From JAVJSF01 sp040219555 (lineage in GTDB: Bacteria; Actinomycetota; Thermoleophilia; Miltoncostaeales; Miltoncostaeaceae): a stretch of 64,000 nucleotides of DNA. Under the pieces are notes generated by a model. That model saw nothing but the letters and a program-made list of their open reading frames with translations. It searched no databases and had not been told where the DNA came from. The DNA lies in assembly GCA_040219555.1 (NCBI GenBank), contig JAVJSF010000009.1, positions 248,001 to 312,000 on the forward strand, given 5' to 3'. Position 1 is the first letter of the stretch. Each line of letters begins with the position of its first letter. Shown in pieces: positions 32,783 through 40,269 of the stretch. Position numbers and translations under genes: made by a program.

Positions 32783-32788
32783 AGGGTA
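32783..32788 (-). promoter_or_regulatory. -10 element TACCCT (leaderless lipA)
   Basis: TACCCT on the minus strand ends 6 nt before GTG 32776. It is one arm of a 51-bp divergent promoter region shared with dcd. Confidence 0.6.
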
Positions 32789-32812
32789 GCGAAGGACGCG
32801 GGCGCGGGACGG

Positions 32813-32818
32813 TAGGCT
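32813..32818 (+). promoter_or_regulatory. -10 element TAGGCT (leaderless dcd)
   Basis: TAGGCT ends 9 nt before GTG 32828, the first of two tandem GTG codons at the dcd start. Confidence 0.55.
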
Positions 32819-32827
32819 TGCGCAGCC

Positions 32828-33379
32828 GTGGTGCTCTCCGACAGATCGATCCGCGAGGCGGTGGCCTCGGGCCACCTGACGATCGACCCGTTCGACCCCT
32901 CGCTGGTGCAGCCCTCCTCGGTGGACGTGCGCGTCGCCGGCGCTTTCCGCGTGTTCCACAACAGCCGCCGCCCGCTGATCGACGTGCGTGAGCCCACCTC
33001 GGACCTCACGGAGTTGGTGGACGTGGAGGACGGCGGGCGGTTCATCCTCCACCCGGGCGAGTTCGTCCTCGGCTCCACCGTGGAGCGGGTCGTCATCCCG
33101 CCGGACCTGGTGGCCCGCCTGGAGGGCAAGTCCAGCCTGGGACGCCTGGGGCTCCTGATCCACAGCACCGCCGGCTACATCGACCCCGGGTTCGACGGCA
33201 CCATCACGCTCGAGCTCTCCAACGTGGCGCGGTTGCCCATCGCCATCTACCCGGGGATGCCGATCGGCCAGATCTCGTTCCAGCAGATGACCACGCCGGT
33301 CGAGAGTCCCTACAGCGGCAAGTACGGCGGTCAGAGCGGGCCCACCGCCAGCCGCTACCACGAGAACACCGGCTACTGA
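32828..33379 (+). CDS. dcd: dCTP deaminase (possibly dUMP-forming)
   Basis: A 183-residue trimeric nucleotide-pool enzyme that deaminates dCTP. VLSDRSIREAVASG at the start, PSSVDVRV, the EGKSSLGRLGLLIHSTAGYIDPGF core (the Ser-Ser-Leu-Gly-Arg and Glu motif, seen at residues about 98-121) and ELSNVARLPI fit the family. Actinobacterial members are often bifunctional dCTP deaminase-dUTPases that yield dUMP; sequence alone here suggests but does not prove this. Transcribed from its own leaderless promoter, divergent from lipA. Confidence 0.92.
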   Translation: MVLSDRSIREAVASGHLTIDPFDPSLVQPSSVDVRVAGAFRVFHNSRRPLIDVREPTSDLTELVDVEDGGRFILHPGEFVLGSTVERVVIPPDLVARLEGKSSLGRLGLLIHSTAGYIDPGFDGTITLELSNVARLPIAIYPGMPIGQISFQQMTTPVESPYSGKYGGQSGPTASRYHENTGY

Positions 33380-33401
33380 GGGCGCCCCCGGGCGCAGCCG
33401 G

Positions 33402-33824
33402 TCAGCGCCGCCGCCCTCCCGGAGGGGCGAGCCACCGGTTGGCGAGCACGGCACCGATCAGCGCGAAGGCCAGCGAGGCCCCGAGGGCCCTCAGCCAGGC
33501 GGACCCGCCGCCGGCGAGGAGCGCGGGCGCCACGGGGCCGCCGAACATGTCGATGACGTTCGCCAGCGCGATGAACGCCGCGTGGATGGCGTAGGCCACG
33601 GCGAAGGCGGCGAACCCGTGGGCGATCCGCCGGCCCATCGCGCGCACGCCGGCCAGGAAGCCGGCCAGGCCGAAGGCGATGGCCAGGGCCAGGAGGCGCG
33701 CGGGCCAGTCGCGGCCGGCTCCGACCATGAGGCCGATCGCACCGGCCAGACCACCCCATGTGGCCGCGATGGGGTCGATCTTCGCGGCCGCCGCCGATCG
33801 TGGACTGAAGGGCACGACGGCCAT
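33402..33824 (-). CDS. Membrane protein of unknown function
   Basis: A 140-residue protein with about four membrane helices (near residues 22-38, 44-62, 72-92 and 107-127) and a Pro/Arg tail. It is divergent from tatA; the two start codons are only 14 bp apart. The promoter for this gene must lie inside tatA or overlap its promoter. No family recognised. Confidence 0.6.
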   Translation of the reverse strand: MAVVPFSPRSAAAAKIDPIAATWGGLAGAIGLMVGAGRDWPARLLALAIAFGLAGFLAGVRAMGRRIAHGFAAFAVAYAIHAAFIALANVIDMFGGPVAPALLAGGGSAWLRALGASLAFALIGAVLANRWLAPPGGRRR

Positions 33825-33826
33825 GC

Positions 33827-33832
33827 TAGCGT
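33827..33832 (+). promoter_or_regulatory. -10 element TAGCGT (leaderless tatA)
   Basis: TAGCGT ends 6 nt before TTG 33839. It supports the unusual TTG start of tatA, which has no ribosome-binding site. Confidence 0.55.
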
Positions 33833-33838
33833 CCGTAT

Positions 33839-34075
33839 TTGGACGACCGTCATGGACGGTCCCACCACCGGGAGGCCTGGGCCATCGGACCCACCGAGAT
33901 CATCATCGTCCTCGTGATCGTGCTGCTCCTGTTCGGAGCCAAACGGATCCCCGAGATCGCCCGCAGCCTCGGCTCCGGTGCGCGGGAGTTCAAGGAGGGC
34001 GTCCAGGGCAAGGATGCGCCCGAGGACTCCATCGACGAACACATCCAGGACTCCGACGAGCGCGACCGCAAGTGA
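33839..34075 (+). CDS. tatA: Sec-independent translocase subunit TatA
   Basis: A 78-residue TatA/E-type component of the twin-arginine export system. The membrane helix GPTEIIIVLVIVLLLFG (residues about 17-33) and the FGAKRIPEIARSLGSGAREFKEG amphipathic region (seen at 32-54) are typical, followed by an acidic tail. A TTG start is used and about 15 residues precede the usual family start, where no ATG or GTG exists. It exports folded proteins; the Tat signal seen at 40.1 kb is a likely client. Confidence 0.9.
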   Translation: MDDRHGRSHHREAWAIGPTEIIIVLVIVLLLFGAKRIPEIARSLGSGAREFKEGVQGKDAPEDSIDEHIQDSDERDRK

Positions 34076-34076
34076 C

Positions 34077-35423
34077 CTGACCCGGCCGTCGCTGCTGCAC
34101 GCCGGGTGGGTGCTCCCGGTGGCGGCGGAGCCGATCGCCGATGGTGCGGTGGTCATCCGCGGGGGCCGGATCGTGGCCGTGGGGCCGGCCGATGAGGTGG
34201 CCGCCCTCCACCCGGACGCCGCCGTCGACGATCTGGGCGCGAGCGCGCTGATCGTCCCGGGGTTCGTCGACGCGCACTGCCATCTGGAGTGGAGCGCGTT
34301 CGACGGTGTCATCGGGCCGCGTCCGTTCGGGGCATGGCTGGCCGACTTCTTCCCCCGCCGCCGCCGCATGGACGAGGCCGACCACCTGGTGGCCGCGATC
34401 GAGGGTGCCCGGGCGGCGGCCGTGGCCGGGACCACGCTGGTGGCCGACTCCGGTCCCACGGGCGCCGGCGTCGAGGCCCTGGCCCGGGCCGGGCTGCGCG
34501 GGGTGGTGCACCTGGAGACCTTCGGGGCGCCCGCGCGCGACGATGAGGCGCGGGCGCTTGCCGATGCGGTCGCCCGGCGGGTGGTGGCCGCCGAGGAGCG
34601 GGCGGTGCGGATCGGTGCCGGGCGCGTGAGGGCTGGTCTGTCGCCACACGCGCCGTACTCGGTGGGCCCGTCGCTGTGGCGCGCACTGGCCGCGGACCCG
34701 CGCACCGCAGGCCTCTCCTGGGCCACGCACGTCGCCGAGTCGGCCGACGAGGAGCGCCTGCTGGCCGAGGGCACCGGCCCCCTGGCCGACCTGTTCGCCG
34801 CGGCCGGGGTCACCCCCGGCCACTGGCCGCATCCTCAGGAGGGCGCACGGGTGGTGGCGCGGCTGTCCCACCACGGCGCGCTGCGGGCCGGTCTGGTGGC
34901 GGCGCACTGCGTGCGCCTGGAGGACGACGACGCGGCGGTGCTGGCGGCGGCCGGCGTGGCCGTTGCCCACTGCCCGCGGTCCAACCGTCACCTGCAGTGC
35001 GGCACGGCGCCGCTGGGCGCGCTGCGCGCCGCCGGCGTGGAGGTGGCGCTCGGCACCGACTCGCCGGCAAGCGGAGGCGACTACGACCTGCGCGCCGAGG
35101 CCAGGGCCTGCATGGCCGCCCACGGCCCAGCCGGCCCCGGAGCCGCCGAGGGCCTGCGCCTGATCACCGCCGGGGGCGCCGCAGCCCTTGGGATGGGAGC
35201 GGTGGCGGGGGCGCTGTCGCCGGGCCGGCCGGCGGACCTGGTGGTGCTCGAGGCCCCCGGGCCGGTGGCGGGCCACCCCGCCGCGGCAGCGCTCGGCCAG
35301 GCCACCCGGGTGCGCCGCGTGCTGGTCGCCGGCGCCCCCGTGGCCACCGACGGTGCCACCACGGCACTCGACGACGAACGCGTACGTGCCGAGGCGCTCA
35401 CCCTGAACGCGCGCCTCCGCTAG
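34077..35423 (+). CDS. Amidohydrolase, probable aminofutalosine deaminase (MqnX type)
   Basis: A 448-residue TrzA/ATZ-family amidohydrolase. Metal-binding motifs: PGFVDAHCHLEWS (HxH near residue 65), THVAES (His near 220), AAHCV (His near 278) and GTDSPAS (Asp near 325). The LLHAGWVLPV start and GAWLADF..RRRM segment resemble aminodeoxyfutalosine deaminases, which feed the futalosine pathway; mqnA and mqnC lie 4 kb upstream. No ATG/GTG/TTG fits: the first codon after the tatA stop is CTG 34077, giving the expected N-terminus. Function and start are both inference. Confidence 0.68.
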   Translation: MTRPSLLHAGWVLPVAAEPIADGAVVIRGGRIVAVGPADEVAALHPDAAVDDLGASALIVPGFVDAHCHLEWSAFDGVIGPRPFGAWLADFFPRRRRMDEADHLVAAIEGARAAAVAGTTLVADSGPTGAGVEALARAGLRGVVHLETFGAPARDDEARALADAVARRVVAAEERAVRIGAGRVRAGLSPHAPYSVGPSLWRALAADPRTAGLSWATHVAESADEERLLAEGTGPLADLFAAAGVTPGHWPHPQEGARVVARLSHHGALRAGLVAAHCVRLEDDDAAVLAAAGVAVAHCPRSNRHLQCGTAPLGALRAAGVEVALGTDSPASGGDYDLRAEARACMAAHGPAGPGAAEGLRLITAGGAAALGMGAVAGALSPGRPADLVVLEAPGPVAGHPAAAALGQATRVRRVLVAGAPVATDGATTALDDERVRAEALTLNARLR

Positions 35424-35426
35424 CAT
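35421..35426 (+). promoter_or_regulatory. -10 element TAGCAT (leaderless TPR gene)
   Basis: TAGCAT ends 8 nt before GTG 35435, overlapping the stop codon of the upstream amidohydrolase. Confidence 0.55.
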
Positions 35427-35434
35427 CCCGCCCC

Positions 35435-36019
35435 GTGTTGCTCGACGAAAAGCGCACCAAGCGCATCGTCCAGGTCGTCGCGATCCTCACCTCGATCGCG
35501 TTCGTCGGGACGATCTTCGTGGTCCTGGCCATCGTCCTGTTCGGCGGAGGGGCCTCCCCCGAGCGCGATCAGGTGAACGAGATCCAGTCCTTGGTGGAGG
35601 ACGCGCCCGAGAACGCCGACCTGTGGCAGCAGCTCGCCTCGGCGCACATCGCCGCCGGCGACCAGCAGGAGGCCGTGGATGCGGCGCAGCGCTCGGTGGA
35701 CCTGGCGCCGGACTCTTTCCGCAACGTCTCCACCCTGGCGCTGGCGCTGCAGCAGGCCGGGGACGACGAGGGCGCCGTGGACGCGCTCCAGGAGTTCACC
35801 AACCGCAACCGCCAGAACGCGGAGGCCTTCCTGCAACTGGGCCAGGCCGCGCAGGGGGTGGGCCGCACGGCGGTGGCCCGTCTGGCGTACCAGCGGTTCC
35901 TCGATCTGGAGCCCGAGAGCGCGCGTGCCGAGGCGGTGCGCGAGCTCCTGGCGCAGCTCACGGGCCAGGCCCTGCCGGACGGGGTCGTGCCGGAGCCAGA
36001 GGGCGCGCCGGCGGGCTGA
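35435..36019 (+). CDS. Membrane-anchored TPR protein
   Basis: A 194-residue protein. A basic start (DEKRTKRIVQ) is followed by one membrane helix near residues 12-35, then about three tetratricopeptide-like repeats (roughly residues 55-165, with A-x-A-L-x-x-A-G-D-x-x-A-A spacing), ending with a Pro/Glu tail. Such proteins work as scaffolds outside or at the membrane. The partner is unknown. The tRNA-Lys gene follows, with its own promoter. Confidence 0.75.
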   Translation: MLLDEKRTKRIVQVVAILTSIAFVGTIFVVLAIVLFGGGASPERDQVNEIQSLVEDAPENADLWQQLASAHIAAGDQQEAVDAAQRSVDLAPDSFRNVSTLALALQQAGDDEGAVDALQEFTNRNRQNAEAFLQLGQAAQGVGRTAVARLAYQRFLDLEPESARAEAVRELLAQLTGQALPDGVVPEPEGAPAG

Positions 36020-36052
36020 CCGAGTGCCCGTCGCGGCCGGCCGGGGCTCTGG

Positions 36053-36058
36053 TAATGT
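36053..36058 (+). promoter_or_regulatory. -10 element TAATGT for tRNA-Lys
   Basis: TAATGT lies 10 nt before the first base of the mature tRNA, giving a very short 5' leader for RNase P. Confidence 0.6.
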
Positions 36059-36068
36059 CCTCCGCCGC

Positions 36069-36141
36069 GGGCCGTTAGCTTAGTTGGTAGAGCAGGGGAC
36101 TCTTAATCCCAAGGTCGAAGGTTCGAATCCTTCACGGCCCA
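36069..36141 (+). tRNA. tRNA-Lys (anticodon CUU)
   Basis: A 73-nt cloverleaf: acceptor stem GGGCCGT with ACGGCCC, D arm GCTT/GAGC, anticodon loop CTCTTAA with anticodon CTT, and T arm GAAGG-TTCGAAT-CCTTC, then discriminator A. The anticodon stem closes with a G27-A43 mismatch. No CCA is encoded; the next bases are TCC. Reads AAG codons. Confidence 0.96.
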
Positions 36142-36143
36142 TC

Positions 36144-36170
36144 CGGAAGCCGCTCACCGAGCGGCTTCCG
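36144..36170 (+). terminator. Hairpin terminator after tRNA-Lys
   Basis: An 11-bp perfect stem, CGGAAGCCGCT with AGCGGCTTCCG and loop CACCG, three bases after the tRNA, followed by TCGTTCTC. It also faces the convergent SRPBCC gene. Confidence 0.8.
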
Positions 36171-36190
36171 TCGTTCTCGGGAGCCGCGCT

Positions 36191-36586
36191 TCAGCCGGCG
36201 TCCGCCGCCTCGGCCAGCCGCCTGATGCGCCCCGCCGCCACCCGGCAGACCGCCAGGTAGGGGGCCGCCGGCCACGGCACGCCGAAGCCCAGCCGGCAGC
36301 GCTCCGCGCCGAGCGCCTGGACCACGTGCTCGGTGGCCCCCACGCCGGCGACCTCCCAGGCCCAGCGCCGGCCCTCCTCGAACGCGGTCACGCGGAACGG
36401 GGCGCCCGGGCCCGCCGGGCCCCAGACGCGCCCGGTGGCCCCCGGTCCGAGGCGGGTGGCCCCGCCGTCGAGTTCGGCGCACCGCACCGAGGGACCCCAG
36501 CGCGGCCACCAGCGGACATCGACGAGCAGGTCCCACACCCGCTCCGGCCGGGCGGCGACGGTCATGTGGGTCCAGAGCATGCGCAC
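36191..36586 (-). CDS. SRPBCC (polyketide cyclase/START-like) family protein
   Basis: A 131-residue helix-grip protein. The start MTVAARPERVWDLLVDVRWWPRWG (seen at residues 8-31) and the later VTAFEEGRRWAWEV and VQALG..RCRLGFG strands are characteristic of the family that binds small hydrophobic ligands. No specific ligand is evident. GTG 36586 is chosen because TAGCGT stands 6 nt upstream; an in-frame ATG lies two codons later. Confidence 0.8.
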   Translation of the reverse strand: MRMLWTHMTVAARPERVWDLLVDVRWWPRWGPSVRCAELDGGATRLGPGATGRVWGPAGPGAPFRVTAFEEGRRWAWEVAGVGATEHVVQALGAERCRLGFGVPWPAAPYLAVCRVAAGRIRRLAEAADAG

Positions 36587-36592
36587 CGCACG

Positions 36593-36598
36593 ACGCTA
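36593..36598 (-). promoter_or_regulatory. -10 element TAGCGT (leaderless SRPBCC gene)
   Basis: TAGCGT on the minus strand ends 6 nt before GTG 36586. Confidence 0.55.
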
Positions 36599-36625
36599 CG
36601 CCCGGCGACCCCGCTGCGCCCCGCG

Positions 36626-38002
36626 TCAACCCGCCGCTTTGGCCACCGCGGCCTTGACCACCTCGCCCATCGTGGGGTGGATGTGGTCGGCGCCGGTGAT
36701 CAGGTCGGTCGCGCTCGTCCCGGCCCTCATCGCCACTGCCACCGGGTGGATCAGCTCGGCGGCGTGATGGGCCAGGACATGGGCGCCCAGGATGAGCCCC
36801 GAGTCGGCATCCACCACCACCCGGGCCGAGCCGTGCTCCTCGCCCAGCGCCCGCGCCCTGCCGCCCGAGAAGCGGTCGGTCCCCACGCGCACGTCGTGCC
36901 CGGCGTCGCGCGCGGCCGCCTCGGTGAGGCCGATGGTGACCAACTCGGGGTCGGTGAAGATGGCGGCGGGACCGATGTCCTGGCGCGCCGGTCCGGGCTC
37001 GTGGCCCAGGATCTCGTGGGCGACGTGGACGCCCTGGCGGCGGGCGACGTGCGTGAACTGGCCGCGGTCGGGGCCCAGCACGTCGCCGGCGGCGAAGACC
37101 CCTTCCACCGCGGTGCGCAGGCGCTCGTCGGCGGGCACGCCGCGGTGGCCCCCGTCGAGACCCGCCGCGGCCAGGTCGAGCGCCTCCACGTCCGCCCAGC
37201 GCCCCGTGGCCAGCAGCAGGGCGTCGGCCTCGACGCGCAGCGGGGTGCCGTCGCCGGCGGCGCCGATCAGCAGGACGCCCGCGCCGTCGGGCTCCACCCG
37301 GGTGATCTGGGCCGCGGTGTGGATGATCAGCCCCTCCTGCTCGAGGATGGCGCGCAGGGCGTCGGCCAGCTCGGGCTCGGCCCCGGGCAACAGGCGCGGT
37401 GCGACCTCGACCATGGTCACCTCCGACCCGAGGCGCCCGAAGGCCTGGCCGAACTCGAGGGCCACCGGGCCCGCGCCGACGATGGCGAGCCGCTCCGGGA
37501 GGGCCGTGAGGTTCCAGATGTCATCGCTCACCATGTGCGGGGTCACATCCAGCCCCGGGATCGGGACGTCCGCCGGCCGCGCGCCGGTGGCGATCAGGAT
37601 GCGTGGCGCGGTGAGGGTGCGGGCGCCCACCCGGACCGTCCGCTCGTCCACCAGGGCGCCCTCGCCCATGATCAACTCCAGCCCGGGCAGCGACTCGAGC
37701 CACCCGCGCGCGCCGGCGGCCCCCCGGTCGATGACCCCGCGCACGCGGTCCATGACCGCCGCGAAGTCGACGCTCACCTCGCCGGTACGGACGCCGAACT
37801 CGCCCGCGCGTCGCGCCAGGTGGGCCACCTCGGCACTGCGGATGAGGGTCTTGGAGGGGATGCAGCCGCGCAGCGGGCAGGTCCCGCCCACGCGCTGTCG
37901 CTCGATCACCGCCACCCGCAGCCCGGCGTCGCTGGCGAGCGCGGCGGCGTTCATCCCGGCCATGCCCGCCCCGATGATGATCAGGTCCACGGCGTCGGTC
38001 AT
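36626..38002 (-). CDS. Pyridine nucleotide-disulfide oxidoreductase (dihydrolipoamide dehydrogenase/mercuric reductase-like)
   Basis: A 458-residue class I flavoprotein. FAD-binding DLIIIGAGMAGMNAA at the N-terminus, the redox disulfide in GGTCPLRGCIPSK (near residue 42), the NAD(P) motif AIVGAGPVALEFGQAF (near 175), and the C-terminal HIHPTMGEVVKAA with the catalytic His-Glu are present. It has Arg where many dihydrolipoamide dehydrogenases have Val or Gly (PLRGCIP instead of LNVGCIP). It could reduce lipoamide, thiols or metals. It lies 108 nt downstream of the mau-like operon on the same strand and could supply electrons to it, which is inference. ATG 38002 has GGGAG 8 nt upstream; GTG 38011 is an alternative. 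Confidence 0.85.
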   Translation of the reverse strand: MTDAVDLIIIGAGMAGMNAAALASDAGLRVAVIERQRVGGTCPLRGCIPSKTLIRSAEVAHLARRAGEFGVRTGEVSVDFAAVMDRVRGVIDRGAAGARGWLESLPGLELIMGEGALVDERTVRVGARTLTAPRILIATGARPADVPIPGLDVTPHMVSDDIWNLTALPERLAIVGAGPVALEFGQAFGRLGSEVTMVEVAPRLLPGAEPELADALRAILEQEGLIIHTAAQITRVEPDGAGVLLIGAAGDGTPLRVEADALLLATGRWADVEALDLAAAGLDGGHRGVPADERLRTAVEGVFAAGDVLGPDRGQFTHVARRQGVHVAHEILGHEPGPARQDIGPAAIFTDPELVTIGLTEAAARDAGHDVRVGTDRFSGGRARALGEEHGSARVVVDADSGLILGAHVLAHHAAELIHPVAVAMRAGTSATDLITGADHIHPTMGEVVKAAVAKAAG

Positions 38003-38110
38003 CTCGCTCACTCCCGGGTCGGCGTGGCGGGCCGGCGTCGCGGTCCGCCCAGGGTCAAGTGTGCCGGATCCCGGCCGCCCGTCGCCGGTCGCCGATCGCC
38101 GGGCCGCCGG

Positions 38111-39676
38111 CTACCTCCCGCGGGGCACCACCCGCACGATGCGGGCGGACGCGAGGGTGCCGCCCTGGCGCGAGATCGTGACGTAGGCGGCTCCGGGGCC
38201 GGCTGCGGTGGCGTCCATCATGTTGAGCGTGGGGGCCGGCGCGGACGCGGGGCATCCGCTTGCGGAGGTGCCCACCAGCGTGCGGCCCGGCTCGCGCCCT
38301 GCGTCGCGCACGGCCGAGGAACCCAGCCGCAGCAGGGTGAGGCCACGGCCGGGGCGCCCCAGGGGCTCCAGGCGCAGTTGCTGTTGGCAGTAGCCCGCGG
38401 CCACGAACAGCATGTTGCCGGCGGCGTCGAGGGACGGGTCGCGGAACTGGGTGAGGGTGATGGAGTCGCGGATCACGCCCGAGCGGCCGGTGGCCAGGTT
38501 GTGCAGCACGATGCGCGAGCGCCGCGTCTGGTTGACCGCGAAGACCACGCGCCCGTCTCGCACCTTCGGGCGCCCGAGTTCGCCGGGAACGCGACTGGCG
38601 ATCAGGGTGCGGGCGCCGGAGAGATCGGGCAGGCGGGCCGCCGAGATGATGTCGCCGCCGCCGGGGCGGTCGCGGCGCCAGACGACCCACTCCCCGGAGG
38701 CCGACAGCGCGCTGACCCCCGGCATCCGTCGCACCGCCACCGGCGCCGGCCCCTCCCGTCCGGGGGTGGTGCGGTCGATGCGCGTGGGCAGGCCGGTCCG
38801 GTCGTGGACGAGGAGCCCACGGCCGCTGGGGATGGTGCCCTCGCTGACCACCAGGCCGCCCGTCACGGCGACCGCGCGCGCGCCGACCAGCCGGGTGGGC
38901 CCGGACGGCTGGTCGACCAGCGCCCCCGCGCCGTCCACCCAGGCCAGGCTCGTGCCCTCGACCGAGGGGTCGAGCGCGCCGCGAGCCACGGGCTCGGCGG
39001 CCCCGGCCGTGACGGCACCGATGCTGAGCGCCAGCACCGCCAGCAGAGCCGCGTCGACGCGGCGCAGGCGCCCGAGGAGACGGGGGCGCTCGGCCATGGC
39101 CATCAGCATCCGCTCGCCGGCGCCCTCCATCCGGGGCGCCATGGCCACCACCGGGATCGCCCGCCCCAGGCCGAAGCCAAGCCCGATCGCGAGACCGATC
39201 GCCGGCGAGCCGAGAGCGATGCTCACCCCCGCCAGCGCCCAGACCGCGAAGGTGAGCACGAAGGTGGTGAACCCGAGGCCCAGCAGCACGCCGTACAGCC
39301 CGGCGGCCACGGGCAGGGGCATCGTCCAGCGCCAGTGCTGGGGCACCTGCCGGCGGATCTGCGGCGCGATGCGCCAGCCCATCACCTCGGCCACCGCGGC
39401 CACGCCGGCCACTGCGGCGGCGGCGATCAGCGCCAGAGTGGCGTCGGCCCCGTGGAGGCTGGCACCGATGAGGGCGAGACCGCCGAAGGTCAGGACCCCG
39501 CCCACCACGGCACCGAGGGCGAAGGTGGCGCACGCCACGGCCATGGTGCGCCGGCCGCGATCGCCGGCGGCCGAGCCCAGAGTGTCGACCATGGAGAAGC
39601 CGCAGGGCGACCAGGCGCCGGTGATGCCGGCGGCGGCCGCGGTCAGGGCGGCGGCGGTGAGCAGCACGATCTCCAT
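38111..39676 (-). CDS. MauF/CcdA-like membrane domain fused to a propeller-like exported domain
   Basis: A 521-residue fusion. Residues about 1-200 form six or so membrane helices with the CcdA-family-like GAWSPCGFSM motif (residues 21-30), resembling MauF. A last helix near 230 leads into about 280 extracytoplasmic residues with recurring beta strands of the WD/TolB style (SGEWVVWRRDR, DGRVVFAVN, SRIVLHNLATG), possibly a propeller like the MauB heavy chain. One Cys in the first helix and a few in the outer domain (GYCQQQL, SGCPAS) are visible. It starts at ATG 39676, sharing one base with the stop of the Cys-rich protein gene (TGATG). Assignment to Mau rests on motif and operon context. Confidence 0.65.
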   Translation of the reverse strand: MEIVLLTAAALTAAAAGITGAWSPCGFSMVDTLGSAAGDRGRRTMAVACATFALGAVVGGVLTFGGLALIGASLHGADATLALIAAAAVAGVAAVAEVMGWRIAPQIRRQVPQHWRWTMPLPVAAGLYGVLLGLGFTTFVLTFAVWALAGVSIALGSPAIGLAIGLGFGLGRAIPVVAMAPRMEGAGERMLMAMAERPRLLGRLRRVDAALLAVLALSIGAVTAGAAEPVARGALDPSVEGTSLAWVDGAGALVDQPSGPTRLVGARAVAVTGGLVVSEGTIPSGRGLLVHDRTGLPTRIDRTTPGREGPAPVAVRRMPGVSALSASGEWVVWRRDRPGGGDIISAARLPDLSGARTLIASRVPGELGRPKVRDGRVVFAVNQTRRSRIVLHNLATGRSGVIRDSITLTQFRDPSLDAAGNMLFVAAGYCQQQLRLEPLGRPGRGLTLLRLGSSAVRDAGREPGRTLVGTSASGCPASAPAPTLNMMDATAAGPGAAYVTISRQGGTLASARIVRVVPRGR

Positions 39677-40269
39677 CAGCACGGCACCTTGGTGTCGAGG
39701 TAGTAGACGCAGTAGACGGTGCGCTTGCGATAGCAGTACCCGCGCACCGCGCGGTCGCCGTTGATGCGACGCGGATGCGTGGAGCAGCAGTCGATCAGCT
39801 TGCGCACCCGGCCCCCGCAGCAGCGGAACCAGGCCCCGTCCACGCGGACGGGGATGCGGTAGCGGGCCGGCACGGCATCGAGGCAGATGTGGCTACGCGG
39901 TGCGGGTGCCAGGGGGCGCCCGCGGACGTCGCGCAGCGGCCGGCCGGCGCGGTCGACCGGGCGGCCGCGGTCGTCGACCGGGCGACCGAGATCGTCCACC
40001 GGCACTCCGTCCTTGGCCCGCAGCGGGTAGCCGCGCGGGTCGACGCGCGGGATGCCCGTGGGGTGCGGGCAGGAGCCCGTGTCGGCGATGTGGCCGCAGA
40101 AGTGGTGCCCGTCCGCGCGCTCGGCGCGCACCGCCGCGTCGGTGGCCACGCCGGCCAGGGTGGCGCCGGCCATCAGGCGCCCCACCCGTGCCAGGAAGCC
40201 GCGGCGCGAAGTCGACTCCGCCACCGCCTCGCTCAGGCGCCCGCCACCCGCTCCTCGATCATCGGCCAC
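39676..40269 (-). CDS. Tat-exported Cys-rich protein, methylamine dehydrogenase light chain-like position
   Basis: A 197-residue protein. A twin-arginine signal (STSRRGFLARVG, then GRLMAGATLAGVA) near residues 19-45 sends it out folded. The mature part has ten Cys: HHFCGH, GSCPH, HICLD, FRCCGG, IDCCST, GYCYR, VYCVY and a terminal VPC. Between them lies a proline-rich tract of about five heptads of the type GRPVDDR (residues about 85-118). Only one Trp (GAWFRCC) is present, so a tryptophan tryptophylquinone of the MauA kind cannot form. GTG 40269 is the likely start; GTG 40275 and later codons are possible. It overlaps the MauED-like gene by 11 nt. Function unknown. Confidence 0.65.
   Translation of the reverse strand: MADDRGAGGGRLSEAVAESTSRRGFLARVGRLMAGATLAGVATDAAVRAERADGHHFCGHIADTGSCPHPTGIPRVDPRGYPLRAKDGVPVDDLGRPVDDRGRPVDRAGRPLRDVRGRPLAPAPRSHICLDAVPARYRIPVRVDGAWFRCCGGRVRKLIDCCSTHPRRINGDRAVRGYCYRKRTVYCVYYLDTKVPC

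Noticed and set aside
36626..38002. Mercuric reductase as a mer operon member
   Set aside because: There is no merR, merT or merP and no N-terminal CxxC metal-binding domain; a general disulfide reductase is safer.
36326..39703. A 1125-codon open frame on the plus strand
   Set aside because: It is antisense to the disulfide reductase and the MauF-like gene, which have clear motifs in their own frames.
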